NCBI RefSeq assembly: GCF_017526105.1
Contig: NZ_CP071839.1
Span: forward strand, 4,270,001-4,334,000
Origin: Streptomyces cyanogenus
Lineage (GTDB): Bacteria; Actinomycetota; Actinomycetes; Streptomycetales; Streptomycetaceae
Length of the DNA stretch: 64,000 nucleotides
Direction: 5' to 3'
The notes under the pieces were generated by a model. It saw only the letters and a list, made by a program, of their open reading frames with translations, had not been told where the DNA came from and ran no database searches. This document shows, in pieces, positions 1 to 7,201 of the stretch (position 1 is the stretch's first letter; each line of letters opens with the position of its first letter). The translations under genes and the position numbers were made by a program.

Positions 1-233
1 GTGTTCGCCCGCTCCAGCGCGGCCCACTTCGCGGGGGTCATCGGGCGCACCGGCCGGGCCTGGTCGATGCGGTACAGGTAGGCGACCAGCGGCGGACGCC
101 CCCTGCGGCGGGGGCGTTCGATCTGCGCGACCACGTCCTGCCCGCCCGGCCGAAGTCCGAGCGCGCGCAGCTGCCGCAGCGTCGCCAGCCCGTCCGGGGC
201 CAGGCGCCACGGGTAGACGGGGAGGGCGCCCAT
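1..233 (-). CDS. RRQRL motif-type AICE protein (partial)
   Basis: The ATG at 231-233 opens a minus-strand reading frame that runs off the window edge after 77 codons. The visible N-terminus (MGALPVYPWRLAPDGLATLR, then a QLRALGLRPGG segment and LVAYLYRIDQARPVRP) matches what I know of the RRQRL motif-containing zinc-binding proteins found next to SpdB in actinomycete elements; the zinc cysteines would lie further on and cannot be seen. The start overlaps the stop of the DUF2637 gene as TGATG, so it is the last visible cistron of a four-gene leftward operon and is probably translationally coupled. Function is unknown; it is found with transfer/maintenance genes. Confidence 0.7.
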   Translation of the reverse strand, partial: MGALPVYPWRLAPDGLATLRQLRALGLRPGGQDVVAQIERPRRRGRPPLVAYLYRIDQARPVRPMTPAKWAALERAN

Positions 234-1198
234 CAGCGGCTCGCGATCGCCAGATCAGCCCCGCCCGTGCCGGGGTCGCGGTGCTCGGCGTAGCGGGCGG
301 AGACCCACCCGACCGACCAGCCGCACAACTCGGCCGCGGCCCGCACCGGCAGACCGGCGTCGAACGCGGCCCGCACCGTCAGCCGGGCCTGTTCCTCAGG
401 CTGCTTCTCGGTGGCCGGGCCGGCAGAGAGCAGTGCCGCGCGTTCACGCTCGGCCCGCTCCGCAGCCTCACGCGCGCGCCGTTCGGCGGCCTCTCGCTCG
501 GCGCGTTCACGTTCGCGTTCACGCTGTTCACGCTCGCGTTCACGGCGTTCACGTTCCTCGCGCTCCGCCGCCTCCACAGCGGCCCGCCGCTCCTGCTCCT
601 CGCGCCAGCGCCGCTCCTCCCGCTCCGCAGCCTCACGGGCCAAAGCAGCTTCGTGTTCACGCTGTTCACGCGCCAACATGGCCGCGTGCTCACGCTCCTC
701 ACGGGCTCGCCGCTCGGCCGCTTCCCGTCGGTCGGCGGCGGCCCGCTCCCGTGCGTCCCGCTCCGCCTGCCGCTTGGCTTCCAGCTCGGTCACGGCCCGC
801 GTGATCGCACGTCGGTAGGCCAGCCCGGTTTCCGCGGTGACGATCAGCAGCAGCGGGGCGACCGCGTGAACGGCGACGCCGACCGGGTCCCTGTTCAGGG
901 CGGAGTCGGCGACGTTCAGGGCCAGGGTCATGGCGCCGGTCATCCAGCGCAGTACCACCGGCCAGTGGCCCCCGCGCCCGCCCAGGCGGGCGAGCACCGC
1001 GTCCAGGCGCACCACGATGACGACGGCCGCGTCCACGACCAGCGGAAGGATCGGGGCCGTCCATGCCCACTCACGGGCGGTGTGCTCCGCGGCGAGCGGA
1101 GTCACGGTGAGGATGGAGTAGAGCATGGCGCCGGCCACGATCAACCACGTGCCCGCGGACAACGCTCGCTCCGCTGAACGGATCTGAACGCTGTTCAC
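233..1198 (-). CDS. DUF2637 (SpdB-like) membrane protein with coiled coil
   Basis: 321-aa protein. I start it at the GTG at 1198 (MNSVQIRSAERALSAGTWLI) because a GGAGGTGAG ribosome site precedes it; the open frame extends further upstream but only through the neighbouring gene. About four membrane segments occupy residues 15-130. They are followed by a very long Arg/Glu/Ala-rich coiled coil at about 140-260 built from imperfect codon-level repeats. The C-terminus has a helix-turn-helix-like stretch (VRAAAELCGWSVGWVSARY). DUF2637/SpdB proteins belong to the intermycelial spread functions of Streptomyces elements; the charged coil may contact the transfer apparatus or DNA (inference). Stop and start overlap the neighbours on both sides, so the operon is tight. 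Confidence 0.8.
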   Translation of the reverse strand: MNSVQIRSAERALSAGTWLIVAGAMLYSILTVTPLAAEHTAREWAWTAPILPLVVDAAVVIVVRLDAVLARLGGRGGHWPVVLRWMTGAMTLALNVADSALNRDPVGVAVHAVAPLLLIVTAETGLAYRRAITRAVTELEAKRQAERDARERAAADRREAAERRAREEREHAAMLAREQREHEAALAREAAEREERRWREEQERRAAVEAAEREERERREREREQRERERERAEREAAERRAREAAERAERERAALLSAGPATEKQPEEQARLTVRAAFDAGLPVRAAAELCGWSVGWVSARYAEHRDPGTGGADLAIASR

Positions 1199-1482
1199 GC
1201 GCTCACCTCCATCCGTGAACGCACCCGGACGGCGGCGATCAGCACCACCGGCGACGCCGGGTCGTCGGGGTCCTGACTGGATTCCGTCCACTGCCACGCT
1301 GCGCCCGGTACCGGCTCGAACCCCAGCACGCCAAGCGCGTCCGTCCGCTCGGTGAACGTCGGCACCGGCAGCGCACGGTCGAAGCCGTACTCGGGCCACC
1401 GCTCGGTGGTGTTCAGCAGCACCACGTACAGGCGCCACCGGCCCCGGTACGTGGACATCTGCGCGGTGAACTCCCGCGCCAT
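1195..1482 (-). CDS. hypothetical AICE protein, 95 aa
   Basis: Starts at ATG 1482 (MAREFTAQMSTYRGRWRLYV), whose A of ATG is shared with the TGA of the upstream DUF6284 gene (TGATG). It ends in a TGA overlapping the GTG of DUF2637. It has a Trp/Tyr-rich N-terminus, mixed hydrophobic segments consistent with a small beta-rich fold, and no membrane segment or signal peptide. I do not recognise a named family. Coupling on both sides shows that it is expressed with the spread genes; a role in element maintenance or transfer is only inferred from that context. Confidence 0.65.
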   Translation of the reverse strand: MAREFTAQMSTYRGRWRLYVVLLNTTERWPEYGFDRALPVPTFTERTDALGVLGFEPVPGAAWQWTESSQDPDDPASPVVLIAAVRVRSRMEVSA

Positions 1483-1745
1483 CACGCCACCCCCGGCGCG
1501 GTGACCGTGGCCCGGTTGGTCAGCGTGCGGCGGGCGGCGAGCACCCTGCGCCGGGCCCGCCGCAACCGACGCATGTCCCACTCGGTGGCCGGCCGGTCCA
1601 GCAGACTGATCTCGACGTCCAGCAACTCGACCTCCGCCAGGACCAGCGGCATCTCCGCCGCCACCGCGTCCAGCTCGGCCGGCGTCGGCTCACGGTCGGA
1701 GTCGTCGGCGGTAACAACCGCCTGAAGTGCAACGATGGGCTTCAT
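1482..1745 (-). CDS. DUF6284 family protein
   Basis: 87-aa protein (MKPIVALQAVVTADDSDREP). The pattern PTPAELDAVAAEMPLVLAEV, then ISLLDRPATEWD and RRARRRVLAARRTL, matches the DUF6284 proteins that precede SpdB genes in Streptomyces elements. It is helical and acidic in the first half and Arg-rich in the second. The ribosome site AGAGGA lies 9-14 bases upstream of the ATG. It is the first recognisable cistron of the leftward operon, with a 500-base leader between it and the twin operators at 2262-2300. Molecular function is unknown. Confidence 0.75.
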   Translation of the reverse strand: MKPIVALQAVVTADDSDREPTPAELDAVAAEMPLVLAEVELLDVEISLLDRPATEWDMRRLRRARRRVLAARRTLTNRATVTAPGVA

Positions 1746-2261
1746 GGGTCGTGGTTCCTCTCACAGGGTGAACGGCCCGAACAGCGGCTCCGGTGTTCCA
1801 GCACCGGAGCCGCGCGCCGTTGAAGTCGGATCGATTCCGGCTCCCCACGCCCCGCCCGTACGGCAGCCCCAGACAGCGGGGCCCGGACGGGCGAGGGAGG
1901 CAACCGGCCGCAGCGCCGACGACGCTGCGGCATGGCCCGCGCACGACTGGCAGCGCCCGGCAGACCAGGGCGCCCCCCAGGCGGGAGGGTTGGACTCAGG
2001 TGGCGTTGCCGCGCATGTCGGTCCCACACGACGACGCCCATCTACTTCGTTCGCTGCGCACGGAGCCCCCTCGGAGGAAGCGGACGTGGACAGGTCTCCT
2101 TCGGGAGCGCGCTCCCGTTTCAGGCGTATGGAGACGTGACCTTTCGGTCTAAGCCCTCGGGTGAATGACAAGGACCCCGGCGCCCTCGGCCCGCTCTGTC
2201 CCGGGCCCCTGAGGGGTCCGCGCACGCCGGACAAGCCCCTTTCGGAGCGCCCGGGCGGCGA
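1746..2261. other. long leader, no confident gene
   Basis: About 515 bases between DUF6284 and the operator pair. Open frames exist on both strands (for example minus-strand 1761-2234), but codon use lacks the strong third-position GC bias of real genes here, no convincing ribosome site is present and no protein family is recognisable. It is probably the leader of the leftward operon, possibly with a small or decayed gene. Confidence 0.4.
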
Positions 2262-2300
2262 ACCTCCCTAGGGACATTTAGCACACCTCCCTAGGGAGGT
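2262..2300. promoter_or_regulatory. twin palindromic operators for the GntR regulator
   Basis: A perfect 16-bp palindrome ACCTCCCTAGGGAGGT lies at 2285-2300. A second, partial copy ACCTCCCTAGGGA lies at 2262-2274, with centres 23 bp apart (about two helical turns). A third copy sits directly in front of the GntR gene (3109-3124). Shared sites at the regulator's own promoter and at the head of the transfer operon are the KorSA-type arrangement. That the GntR protein binds them is inference. Confidence 0.7.
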
Positions 2301-2312
2301 CAACGGGTCATG

Positions 2313-2339
2313 AAAAAGGGCCCACCGATGGCGGGCCCT
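2313..2339 (-). terminator. Rho-independent terminator of gntR
   Basis: Read on the minus strand, a GGGCCC...GGGCCC stem (2318-2323 with 2333-2338) is followed by five T residues (2313-2317). It lies just downstream of the GntR stop at 2361. Confidence 0.8.
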
Positions 2340-2360
2340 CCGGGTCTGTCGTGGCGCTGG

Positions 2361-3098
2361 TCAGCCTGTGATGCGGTACTCCATGACGTAGACGCCGGCG
2401 TCCAGCAGCATCCTGTTCACCTCGACCGGCTTGCCGTCTTCCGTGAGCGCGGTGCGATAGATCTCGACTACTGGCGTCCCCTCAGCCAGGTGCAGACGCT
2501 CGGACTCGTCCTGGCTGGGCATCCGGGCCCGCAGCTCCTCTACGAACCGGACAGGCTTTGCCCCCAGCTCGGCGAGGCGGGCGTACGTGCCGCCCGGACC
2601 AGTGTCCTCCTGCGCAATCGCCGACTCCCGCACGAGGTCAGCAGGGAGGTACGAGACAGCAGCCTGCACCGGCTCGCCCTCCACAGCGAAGAGGCGATCG
2701 CGGATGATGACGGCGGCACCGTCGTCCAATTCGAGGATTTGAGCCACGTCGTCCGGGGCAGGCGCCTCGTACACACGCAGCTCTGTCACGCTCATGGGGC
2801 GCTGCCCCACGTCGGCACTCCAGATGGACCGGCCTCCGCCCCATCGCTCCTGGGAAAGCCTCTCGTTCGCCACCCGCCGAATCGGCTGAAACTCCCGGAC
2901 GTACGTACCGCTACCCTTCCGGCGCACGGCGAGCCCTTCGGTCACCAGCAGAGTCAAGGCCCGTCGGGCTGTCTCCTTGGCCACCCCGTAGTCCTTGACC
3001 AGCTTCGGCTCACCCGGGAGTCGGGCACCGGGACGCAGCTCACCAGAACGAATGCGTTCCCGCAGCTCGTCGGCGATCTCCCTGGCGGTCTCCGCCAT
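2361..3098 (-). CDS. GntR/HutC-type regulator, KorSA-like
   Basis: 245-aa repressor. The start is ATG 3098 (MAETAREIADELRERIRSGE), with GAGGAG 5 bases upstream; a longer open frame upstream would run through the operator and is rejected. An N-terminal winged helix occupies residues 1-75 (RPGARLPGEPKLVKDYGVAK, then ETARRALTLL and RKGSGTYV). The C-terminal UTRA ligand domain occupies about 95-240 (ending PVEVNRMLLDAGVYVMEYRI). In AICEs such GntR proteins (KorSA of pSAM2) repress the replication/transfer activator and their own gene. The palindrome at 3109-3124 overlaps the promoter-to-RBS interval, so autorepression is very likely. The effector bound by the UTRA domain is unknown. Confidence 0.85.
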   Translation of the reverse strand: MAETAREIADELRERIRSGELRPGARLPGEPKLVKDYGVAKETARRALTLLVTEGLAVRRKGSGTYVREFQPIRRVANERLSQERWGGGRSIWSADVGQRPMSVTELRVYEAPAPDDVAQILELDDGAAVIIRDRLFAVEGEPVQAAVSYLPADLVRESAIAQEDTGPGGTYARLAELGAKPVRFVEELRARMPSQDESERLHLAEGTPVVEIYRTALTEDGKPVEVNRMLLDAGVYVMEYRITG

Positions 3099-3108
3099 CA
3101 AGCTCCTC

Positions 3109-3124
3109 ACTTCCCTAGGGTGGT
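3109..3124. promoter_or_regulatory. GntR operator upstream of its own gene
   Basis: ACTTCCCTAGGGTGGT matches the perfect palindrome at 2285-2300 in 14 of 16 positions. It lies 10 bases upstream of the gntR start codon, where bound protein would block initiation or clearance. Confidence 0.7.
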
Positions 3125-3492
3125 TTCCGAATACCAGCTTGGCACAGACACGTCTGGTACCCCATCTCGGGAGGGCCACCGATCTCGGCAAGCACCGCCG
3201 GACGAGGGACACATAAGCCCACAGAAGACATCTGACGTGCGCAAACCCGCTTCGCTGGTTGCGGACGACGCACGCCAGTCCCTCCGCGCACGAGTAGCCC
3301 AAAGTGGCTCTTCATCTGGCTGCTCCTGGCGAACGGTGGCGATTAGTCGCTGGCCCCCCGTTCAGGCCAGAACGCGCGATAGGTTGCGGGGGAATCGGCT
3401 CTGTCGTGCCTAGACGCCTCGCTCGTCTTGGGCGAGGTCCGGCCTGGTTGCCGTTAACCCGGTCGAGAGCGACAACAGATAGGAGCCGACGG

Positions 3493-3612
3493 ATGGTGCG
3501 ACCCAAGCAGAGGAAGCGCCGCCAACGCCGCAAACGGGACTGGGTGGAGTTGGCGGTTGTGACTCTGAGCGCGGTCACTGCCATCGCGGGGTGTGTCCAG
3601 CACTTCTGGTGA
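3493..3612 (+). CDS. small basic membrane protein, 39 aa
   Basis: An ATG at 3493 with AGGAG 8-12 bases upstream opens a 39-codon frame. The product starts with a strongly basic head (VRPKQRKRRQRRKRD) followed by one hydrophobic segment (WVELAVVTLSAVTAIAGCV) and ends QHFW. The topology is basic N-terminus inside, single membrane span. The gene stands alone, transcribed rightward toward the attachment site, with two strong hairpins downstream. I do not recognise the family. Small membrane proteins of this kind occur in conjugative elements; the function is not known. Confidence 0.5.
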   Translation: MVRPKQRKRRQRRKRDWVELAVVTLSAVTAIAGCVQHFW

Positions 3613-3651
3613 CGCACCGAGGGTGAACCGGACGACTGGTTGGGCGAGTGG

Positions 3652-3730
3652 GCCCGGCCGGCGAGTACTCGGCCGGGCTCACCCTGTCCCGCGCACAGGC
3701 CTGGTTTGGGTTGCGTCCCAGACCAGGCCT
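3652..3730 (+). terminator. two consecutive hairpins
   Basis: GCCCGGCCG (3652-3660) pairs with CGGCCGGGC (3670-3678). AGGCCTGGT (3697-3705) pairs with ACCAGGCCT (3722-3730). Neither has a clear T tract; they may end the small-gene transcript or insulate the element end. Confidence 0.45.
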
Positions 3731-4134
3731 TCTGCGTACGCGGAAGATCGAAGCGCAGGGAGGTTGCCTCCCCTGGCTGCCACTACACGAGATAACCGCA
3801 AGTCATCAGCGTTCCACAAGAGATCAAGATCCGCCGCTCCGCCAATTGTCGACATTTCCTTGGCGAATGATCACGGCGATCGGTGGCGTTTGAGGGGTGG
3901 CGAATACAAATCTGCAGCTAGAACGCTCGGAGGGGTAGCGAAACCTGGCGAACGCAGATTCGCCACTGCATTCGAACATCCCGCGGCTGCTCCTGACGCC
4001 CCGTAGTGCCCGGCCGGCCGCTTCACTATGGATCTGGCGTACGCCAACCCGTACGCCAACAGCAGCGCACAACGACGGTTAGCGCCCGACACCGCCGCCC
4101 CCTATGATCAGCCCACGCCTCTCCTGGACACGGC
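3731..4134. other. attachment-proximal non-coding region
   Basis: Lower-GC stretch without a credible gene. It contains two direct copies of GTACGCCAAC (4039-4048 and 4051-4060, 12-bp period) and several variants of TGGCGAA/TTCGCCA between 3862 and 3966. Placement beside the attachment site suggests integrase or excisionase arm-type binding sites (inference). Confidence 0.4.
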
Positions 4135-4176
4135 CTGAAAAGCGGAAGGTCGCCGGTTCGACCCCGGCCCCAGCCA
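4135..4176 (+). other. attachment site: 3' fragment of tRNA-Phe(GAA)
   Basis: The sequence starts with the anticodon loop CTGAAAA (anticodon GAA). It continues with the 3' anticodon stem GCGGA, variable loop AGGTC, T arm GCCGG-TTCGACC-CCGGC (4152-4168), acceptor strand CCCAGCC (4169-4175) and discriminator A. The bases before 4135 cannot form the 5' half of the anticodon stem, so this is not a functional tRNA. The native terminator follows at 4197. This is the chromosome-side 3' end separated from its 5' half by integration of the element. Confidence 0.85.
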
Positions 4177-4196
4177 CAGCCACCCTGACCAGGGCA

Positions 4197-4228
4197 GAGG
4201 CCCTCTCCACGATCGTGGAGAGGGCCTC
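4197..4228 (+). terminator. terminator of the split tRNA-Phe locus
   Basis: GAGGCCCTCTCCAC (4197-4210) pairs with GTGGAGAGGGCCTC (4215-4228), followed by TTTC. It is a strong 14-bp stem. Confidence 0.8.
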
Positions 4229-4272
4229 TTTCGTACAGCCACGCCACCGGGACACCGACGGAGCGCCGCCAG

Positions 4273-4932
4273 GTGAAGGCCTTACCGAGCATCGACCCGA
4301 CTCTGCCGCTCGACCGCTGTCCCGAGCGCGTCTGGTACACGTCCTACGGCTCCAACGTGCACCTGGACCGGCTCGCCGCCTACCTCAGGGGCGGGCGGCC
4401 GCCCGGCGGGGCCGTGGAGTACCCGGGATGCCGCAACCCCGCCATGCCGGCCCGGTCGATCCCCGTGGAACTGACCGGTGCGATGTACTTCGCCACCCGG
4501 TCACCCGTGTGGGGAGGCGGGCGCGCCTTCTACGACCCGGAGGTCAGCGGGCGGGTGCTGGCCAGGGCCCACCTGGTGACCACCGGGCAGTTCGCCGACA
4601 TCGCCGCTCAGGAGATGTACCGCGCGCCGGGTGCGGACCTGGACCTGGCCGACGTGCTCAGCGAGGGCCGTGCCGTGCTGGGCGAGGGCCGCTACGAGAC
4701 CCTGGTCTGCGCCGGCCAGGTGGACGGCATGCCGGTCCTCACCTTCACGGCGCCGTGGGGCATCAACGACGTGCAGTGGGTCCCTCCCTCCGCCGCCTAC
4801 ATCCGTTTCCTGGCCGCGGGCCTGCTCTCCGCCGGCGCATGGGACCTGGACGCGGTCGCCTCCTACGTCGCGGCCTGCCCCGGCGCCACGGACCACTGGT
4901 CGCCGCGGGACATCGTCGCCCTCCTCGACTAG
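4273..4932 (+). CDS. YGSN-motif protein, GGCT-like fold
   Basis: 219-aa cytosolic protein starting at GTG 4273. The motif WYTSYGSNVHLDRLAAYL at about residue 21 is the signature loop of the gamma-glutamylcyclotransferase-like (GGCT/AIG2) fold. Further conserved-looking blocks are GGRAFYDPEVSGRVLARAHL and QFADIAAQEMYR. Relatives in Streptomyces are, from memory, often labelled histone deacetylase, which this sequence does not support: there is no deacetylase zinc-binding pattern. GGCT-fold enzymes release 5-oxoproline from gamma-glutamyl compounds; whether this branch does so is unknown. It is the first chromosomal gene beyond the AICE junction, with GGAG about 10 bases upstream. Confidence 0.7.
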   Translation: MKALPSIDPTLPLDRCPERVWYTSYGSNVHLDRLAAYLRGGRPPGGAVEYPGCRNPAMPARSIPVELTGAMYFATRSPVWGGGRAFYDPEVSGRVLARAHLVTTGQFADIAAQEMYRAPGADLDLADVLSEGRAVLGEGRYETLVCAGQVDGMPVLTFTAPWGINDVQWVPPSAAYIRFLAAGLLSAGAWDLDAVASYVAACPGATDHWSPRDIVALLD

Positions 4933-5031
4933 TCCGCAACGGTGACCAGTACGATCAGGCCACATTTGGCGAGAACCCGCTCCCGCTTCCGTGGAGGGGG
5001 TTTCGTCGTACAGGGACCCTGAGGGGGGTAC

Positions 5032-6654
5032 TTGAGACAGATTTCCAGAGGGTTGGTGACGGCCGGCGCCGTCCTGGTCGCCACGCTCACCCTCCCCGGC
5101 ACCGCCCACGCCGCGGGCCCGACCGTCCGGGACGCCTACAGCGACCAGGCCGACTGGTCGGTCCTCGACGTACGCCTCAACTACAGCGGCGAGGTCAGCA
5201 AGCTCGTCGCGAGGCTCCGCCCGGCCGGCAGCAGCGCGACCGACGCGCCGGTGGCCACGATCACGGACTTCACCAAGCGGTACGAGTCCAGCTCGTGGGA
5301 CGCCGTGTGGGCGTCCCAGCCGATCCACCTGGACGCCCTCGGCGACTACACGGTCGACGTCGAGGCCACCGACGGCTCCGGCGAGACCACCGTCGAGCCG
5401 AACGCGGGCACGCTGCACTACCAGAAGCAGCCCGTCTTCAGCAGCTTCGCCGTCACGCCCAGCGAGCCGGACATCGAGCACCAGACGGTCACGGCCGCCG
5501 GTGACATGGCCGTCCGCGACCCCAGCACCCGGGAGACCGAGCCGCTGCCCGGGGCCACCGTGAACCTCTCGTTCGACGGGGGCGGCTATGAGACGACCGC
5601 CGTCACGGACGAGGCCGGGCACTTCGCCGTCCCGCACCAGCTGAGGCAGGCCGGCTGGGTCTCCGCCGACTACAACGGGGGCCTGGGCTTCGCCGCCGCC
5701 ACTGCGATCCAGGTCTGGCCGAAGGCCGCGCCGACCCGGATGGTCCTGGACCAGAGCAGTTTCCACGTCACCGCCGGCCAGAAGATCACCGTGACCGGCA
5801 CACTCCAGTACCAGAGCGGTGCCGACTGGAAGCCGCTGTCCGGCATCCCGCTGGAGATGGACTACAAGGAGTGCAGCACCTGCAGCCCGGTCGGCGCCAC
5901 GACCGACGCGAACGGCCGCTTCTCCTTCGCGCGGACGCCGTACGGAGCCAAGAGCGTCTACGAGATCGCCTTCACGTCGTACACCCCGTTCGCGCAGCAC
6001 AGCACGGCGGATGTCACCGCGGCGGTCACGGCGACGACGAAGTTCACCGGATTCACCGCGTCGCTGGACAAGTACGCGCAGCTGAAGGTCACCGGCACGC
6101 TCGACCTGATCGGCCGTGACGTCAACGACCAGGCCAGCGTGGACATCCAGTACTCGCCGGACGGCAGGACCGGCTGGAGCACGAAGAGGACCGTGAAGAC
6201 CACCTTCGGCTCCCAGTTCGTCGCCGACAAGGTGCCCGGCTACACGGACGGCTACTGGCGCCTGCGCTACGCCGGCTCCACCACCAAGGACATCAAGGGC
6301 AGCACCAGCAACAGCCTGCGCCGCAACCGCGCGCTCACCCGGATCAAGGACGCCAACGCCTCCCCGGAGCCGGTGACCAAGGGCAGGACCATCACCGTCA
6401 AGGGCGTGCTCCAGGAGCGACCGGTCGGCTCCGGCACCTGGAGGGCGTACGGCTACAAGAAGGTGCAGATCCTCTTCCGGCCCAAGGGCGCGACGAGCTG
6501 GTACCTGATGGCCACGGTCACCACGAAGAGCACCGGATCCTTCAGCAAGGGCTTCACGGCCAGGCAGGACGGCACCTGGGTGCCCGTCTTCCTGTACCCC
6601 GACAGCAGGCACTTCGTGGGCGATGGCGCGGAGGACTACGTCGACGTGCGGTGA
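5032..6654 (+). CDS. secreted multi-domain Ig-like protein
   Basis: 540-aa protein starting at TTG 5032 behind a GGGGGG ribosome site. A signal peptide occupies residues 1-27 (basic MRQISRG, hydrophobic core, LPGTAHAA cleavage). The mature part is a chain of beta-sandwich modules: an N-terminal bacterial Ig-like unit, a middle module with the carboxypeptidase-regulatory pattern TTAVTDEAGHFAVP, one with TTDANGRFSFARTPYGA containing a CSTC pair, and C-terminal modules with the TKGRTITVKGVLQ pattern repeated from ITVTGTLQYQ. No catalytic motif and no LPXTG anchor are present. It is probably an extracellular structural or binding protein; the ligand is unknown. It stands alone, with its promoter presumably in 4933-5020. 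Confidence 0.8.
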   Translation: MRQISRGLVTAGAVLVATLTLPGTAHAAGPTVRDAYSDQADWSVLDVRLNYSGEVSKLVARLRPAGSSATDAPVATITDFTKRYESSSWDAVWASQPIHLDALGDYTVDVEATDGSGETTVEPNAGTLHYQKQPVFSSFAVTPSEPDIEHQTVTAAGDMAVRDPSTRETEPLPGATVNLSFDGGGYETTAVTDEAGHFAVPHQLRQAGWVSADYNGGLGFAAATAIQVWPKAAPTRMVLDQSSFHVTAGQKITVTGTLQYQSGADWKPLSGIPLEMDYKECSTCSPVGATTDANGRFSFARTPYGAKSVYEIAFTSYTPFAQHSTADVTAAVTATTKFTGFTASLDKYAQLKVTGTLDLIGRDVNDQASVDIQYSPDGRTGWSTKRTVKTTFGSQFVADKVPGYTDGYWRLRYAGSTTKDIKGSTSNSLRRNRALTRIKDANASPEPVTKGRTITVKGVLQERPVGSGTWRAYGYKKVQILFRPKGATSWYLMATVTTKSTGSFSKGFTARQDGTWVPVFLYPDSRHFVGDGAEDYVDVR

Positions 6655-6725
6655 CGCCTTGGCACCACGCCCGGCCGGCGCTACGTTCAGGCGGGCCGCG
6701 CGTGGTGCGCGGGGACGGGGGAGAC

Positions 6726-7046
6726 ATGAGCCAGTACGAGGCCGGAGCCGGCCGGGACACCGCGCTGGAGAAGGACCGGGCCCGGTACGGGCTGCTCGCG
6801 GTCGTCACCAGCAACCTGGCGATCGCCGCGGTGGCGGTCATCGGTGTGTGGCGGCTCGACGGGGACAAGGCGGTCATCGTCGGCATCCTCACCGCGGCGT
6901 TCACCGCCGTCAGCAGCACGACCACCGCCTACCTGGGCATCAAGGCGGTCTCCAACACGGCGAGGTCGATCGCGCTGGGAGACGGTCCGGCCCGCAGGCA
7001 CCCCGAGCCCGCCCAGCCGGCCCCGCCCGCCCAGCGCGCCCCCTAG
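6726..7046 (+). CDS. small integral membrane protein
   Basis: 106-aa protein (MSQYEAGAGRDTALEKDRAR). The ATG at 6726 is preceded by GGGGGAG at good spacing; the open frame extends upstream but without a ribosome site. Two membrane segments are seen, LLAVVTSNLAIAAVAVIGVW (about 24-43) and AVIVGILTAAFTAVSSTTTA (about 51-70), separated by a short charged turn. A Pro/Ala-rich cytosolic tail follows. No family recognised. It lies 71 bases after the secreted protein gene and could share its transcript. Confidence 0.65.
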   Translation: MSQYEAGAGRDTALEKDRARYGLLAVVTSNLAIAAVAVIGVWRLDGDKAVIVGILTAAFTAVSSTTTAYLGIKAVSNTARSIALGDGPARRHPEPAQPAPPAQRAP

Positions 7047-7201
7047 CCGGCGGCCCGGAGCGCGCCGCGGGGGACCCAGGGTGGCCGTGCTGACCGCGAG
7101 GGGAATCCGGCATGCCGCCCATGCCAGGCCACACCATGACATACCGCCCCACTTGAAATCGTTCGCGTGATTTTCCGCCGAGGTGAGATCCTGGATCGCG
7201 T

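Larger units (their letters stand above)
1..4141. mobile_element. AICE (integrative conjugative element), one end
   Basis: This stretch carries a cluster typical of pSAM2-type actinomycete elements: an RRQRL-type protein, DUF2637 (SpdB-like), DUF6284 and a KorSA-like GntR regulator. It ends at a 3' tRNA-Phe fragment whose homology begins in the anticodon loop, the usual tyrosine-recombinase crossover. Base composition is less extreme here than in the flanking chromosome, especially at 3750-4130. No integrase, excisionase, Rep or FtsK-like transfer gene is visible, so these must lie before position 1 or be lost. The restored tRNA-Phe should sit at the other junction, outside the window. The family assignment rests on recognition of the protein set; the junction is seen directly. 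Confidence 0.8.

Noticed and set aside
1761..2234. 157-aa minus-strand frame upstream of DUF6284
   Set aside because: Codon use lacks the third-position GC bias, no family match and no ribosome site.
4104..5504. 466-aa open frame spanning the tRNA fragment, terminator and two genes
   Set aside because: It crosses a terminator and overlaps the YGSN and secreted-protein genes; composition is shadow-like.
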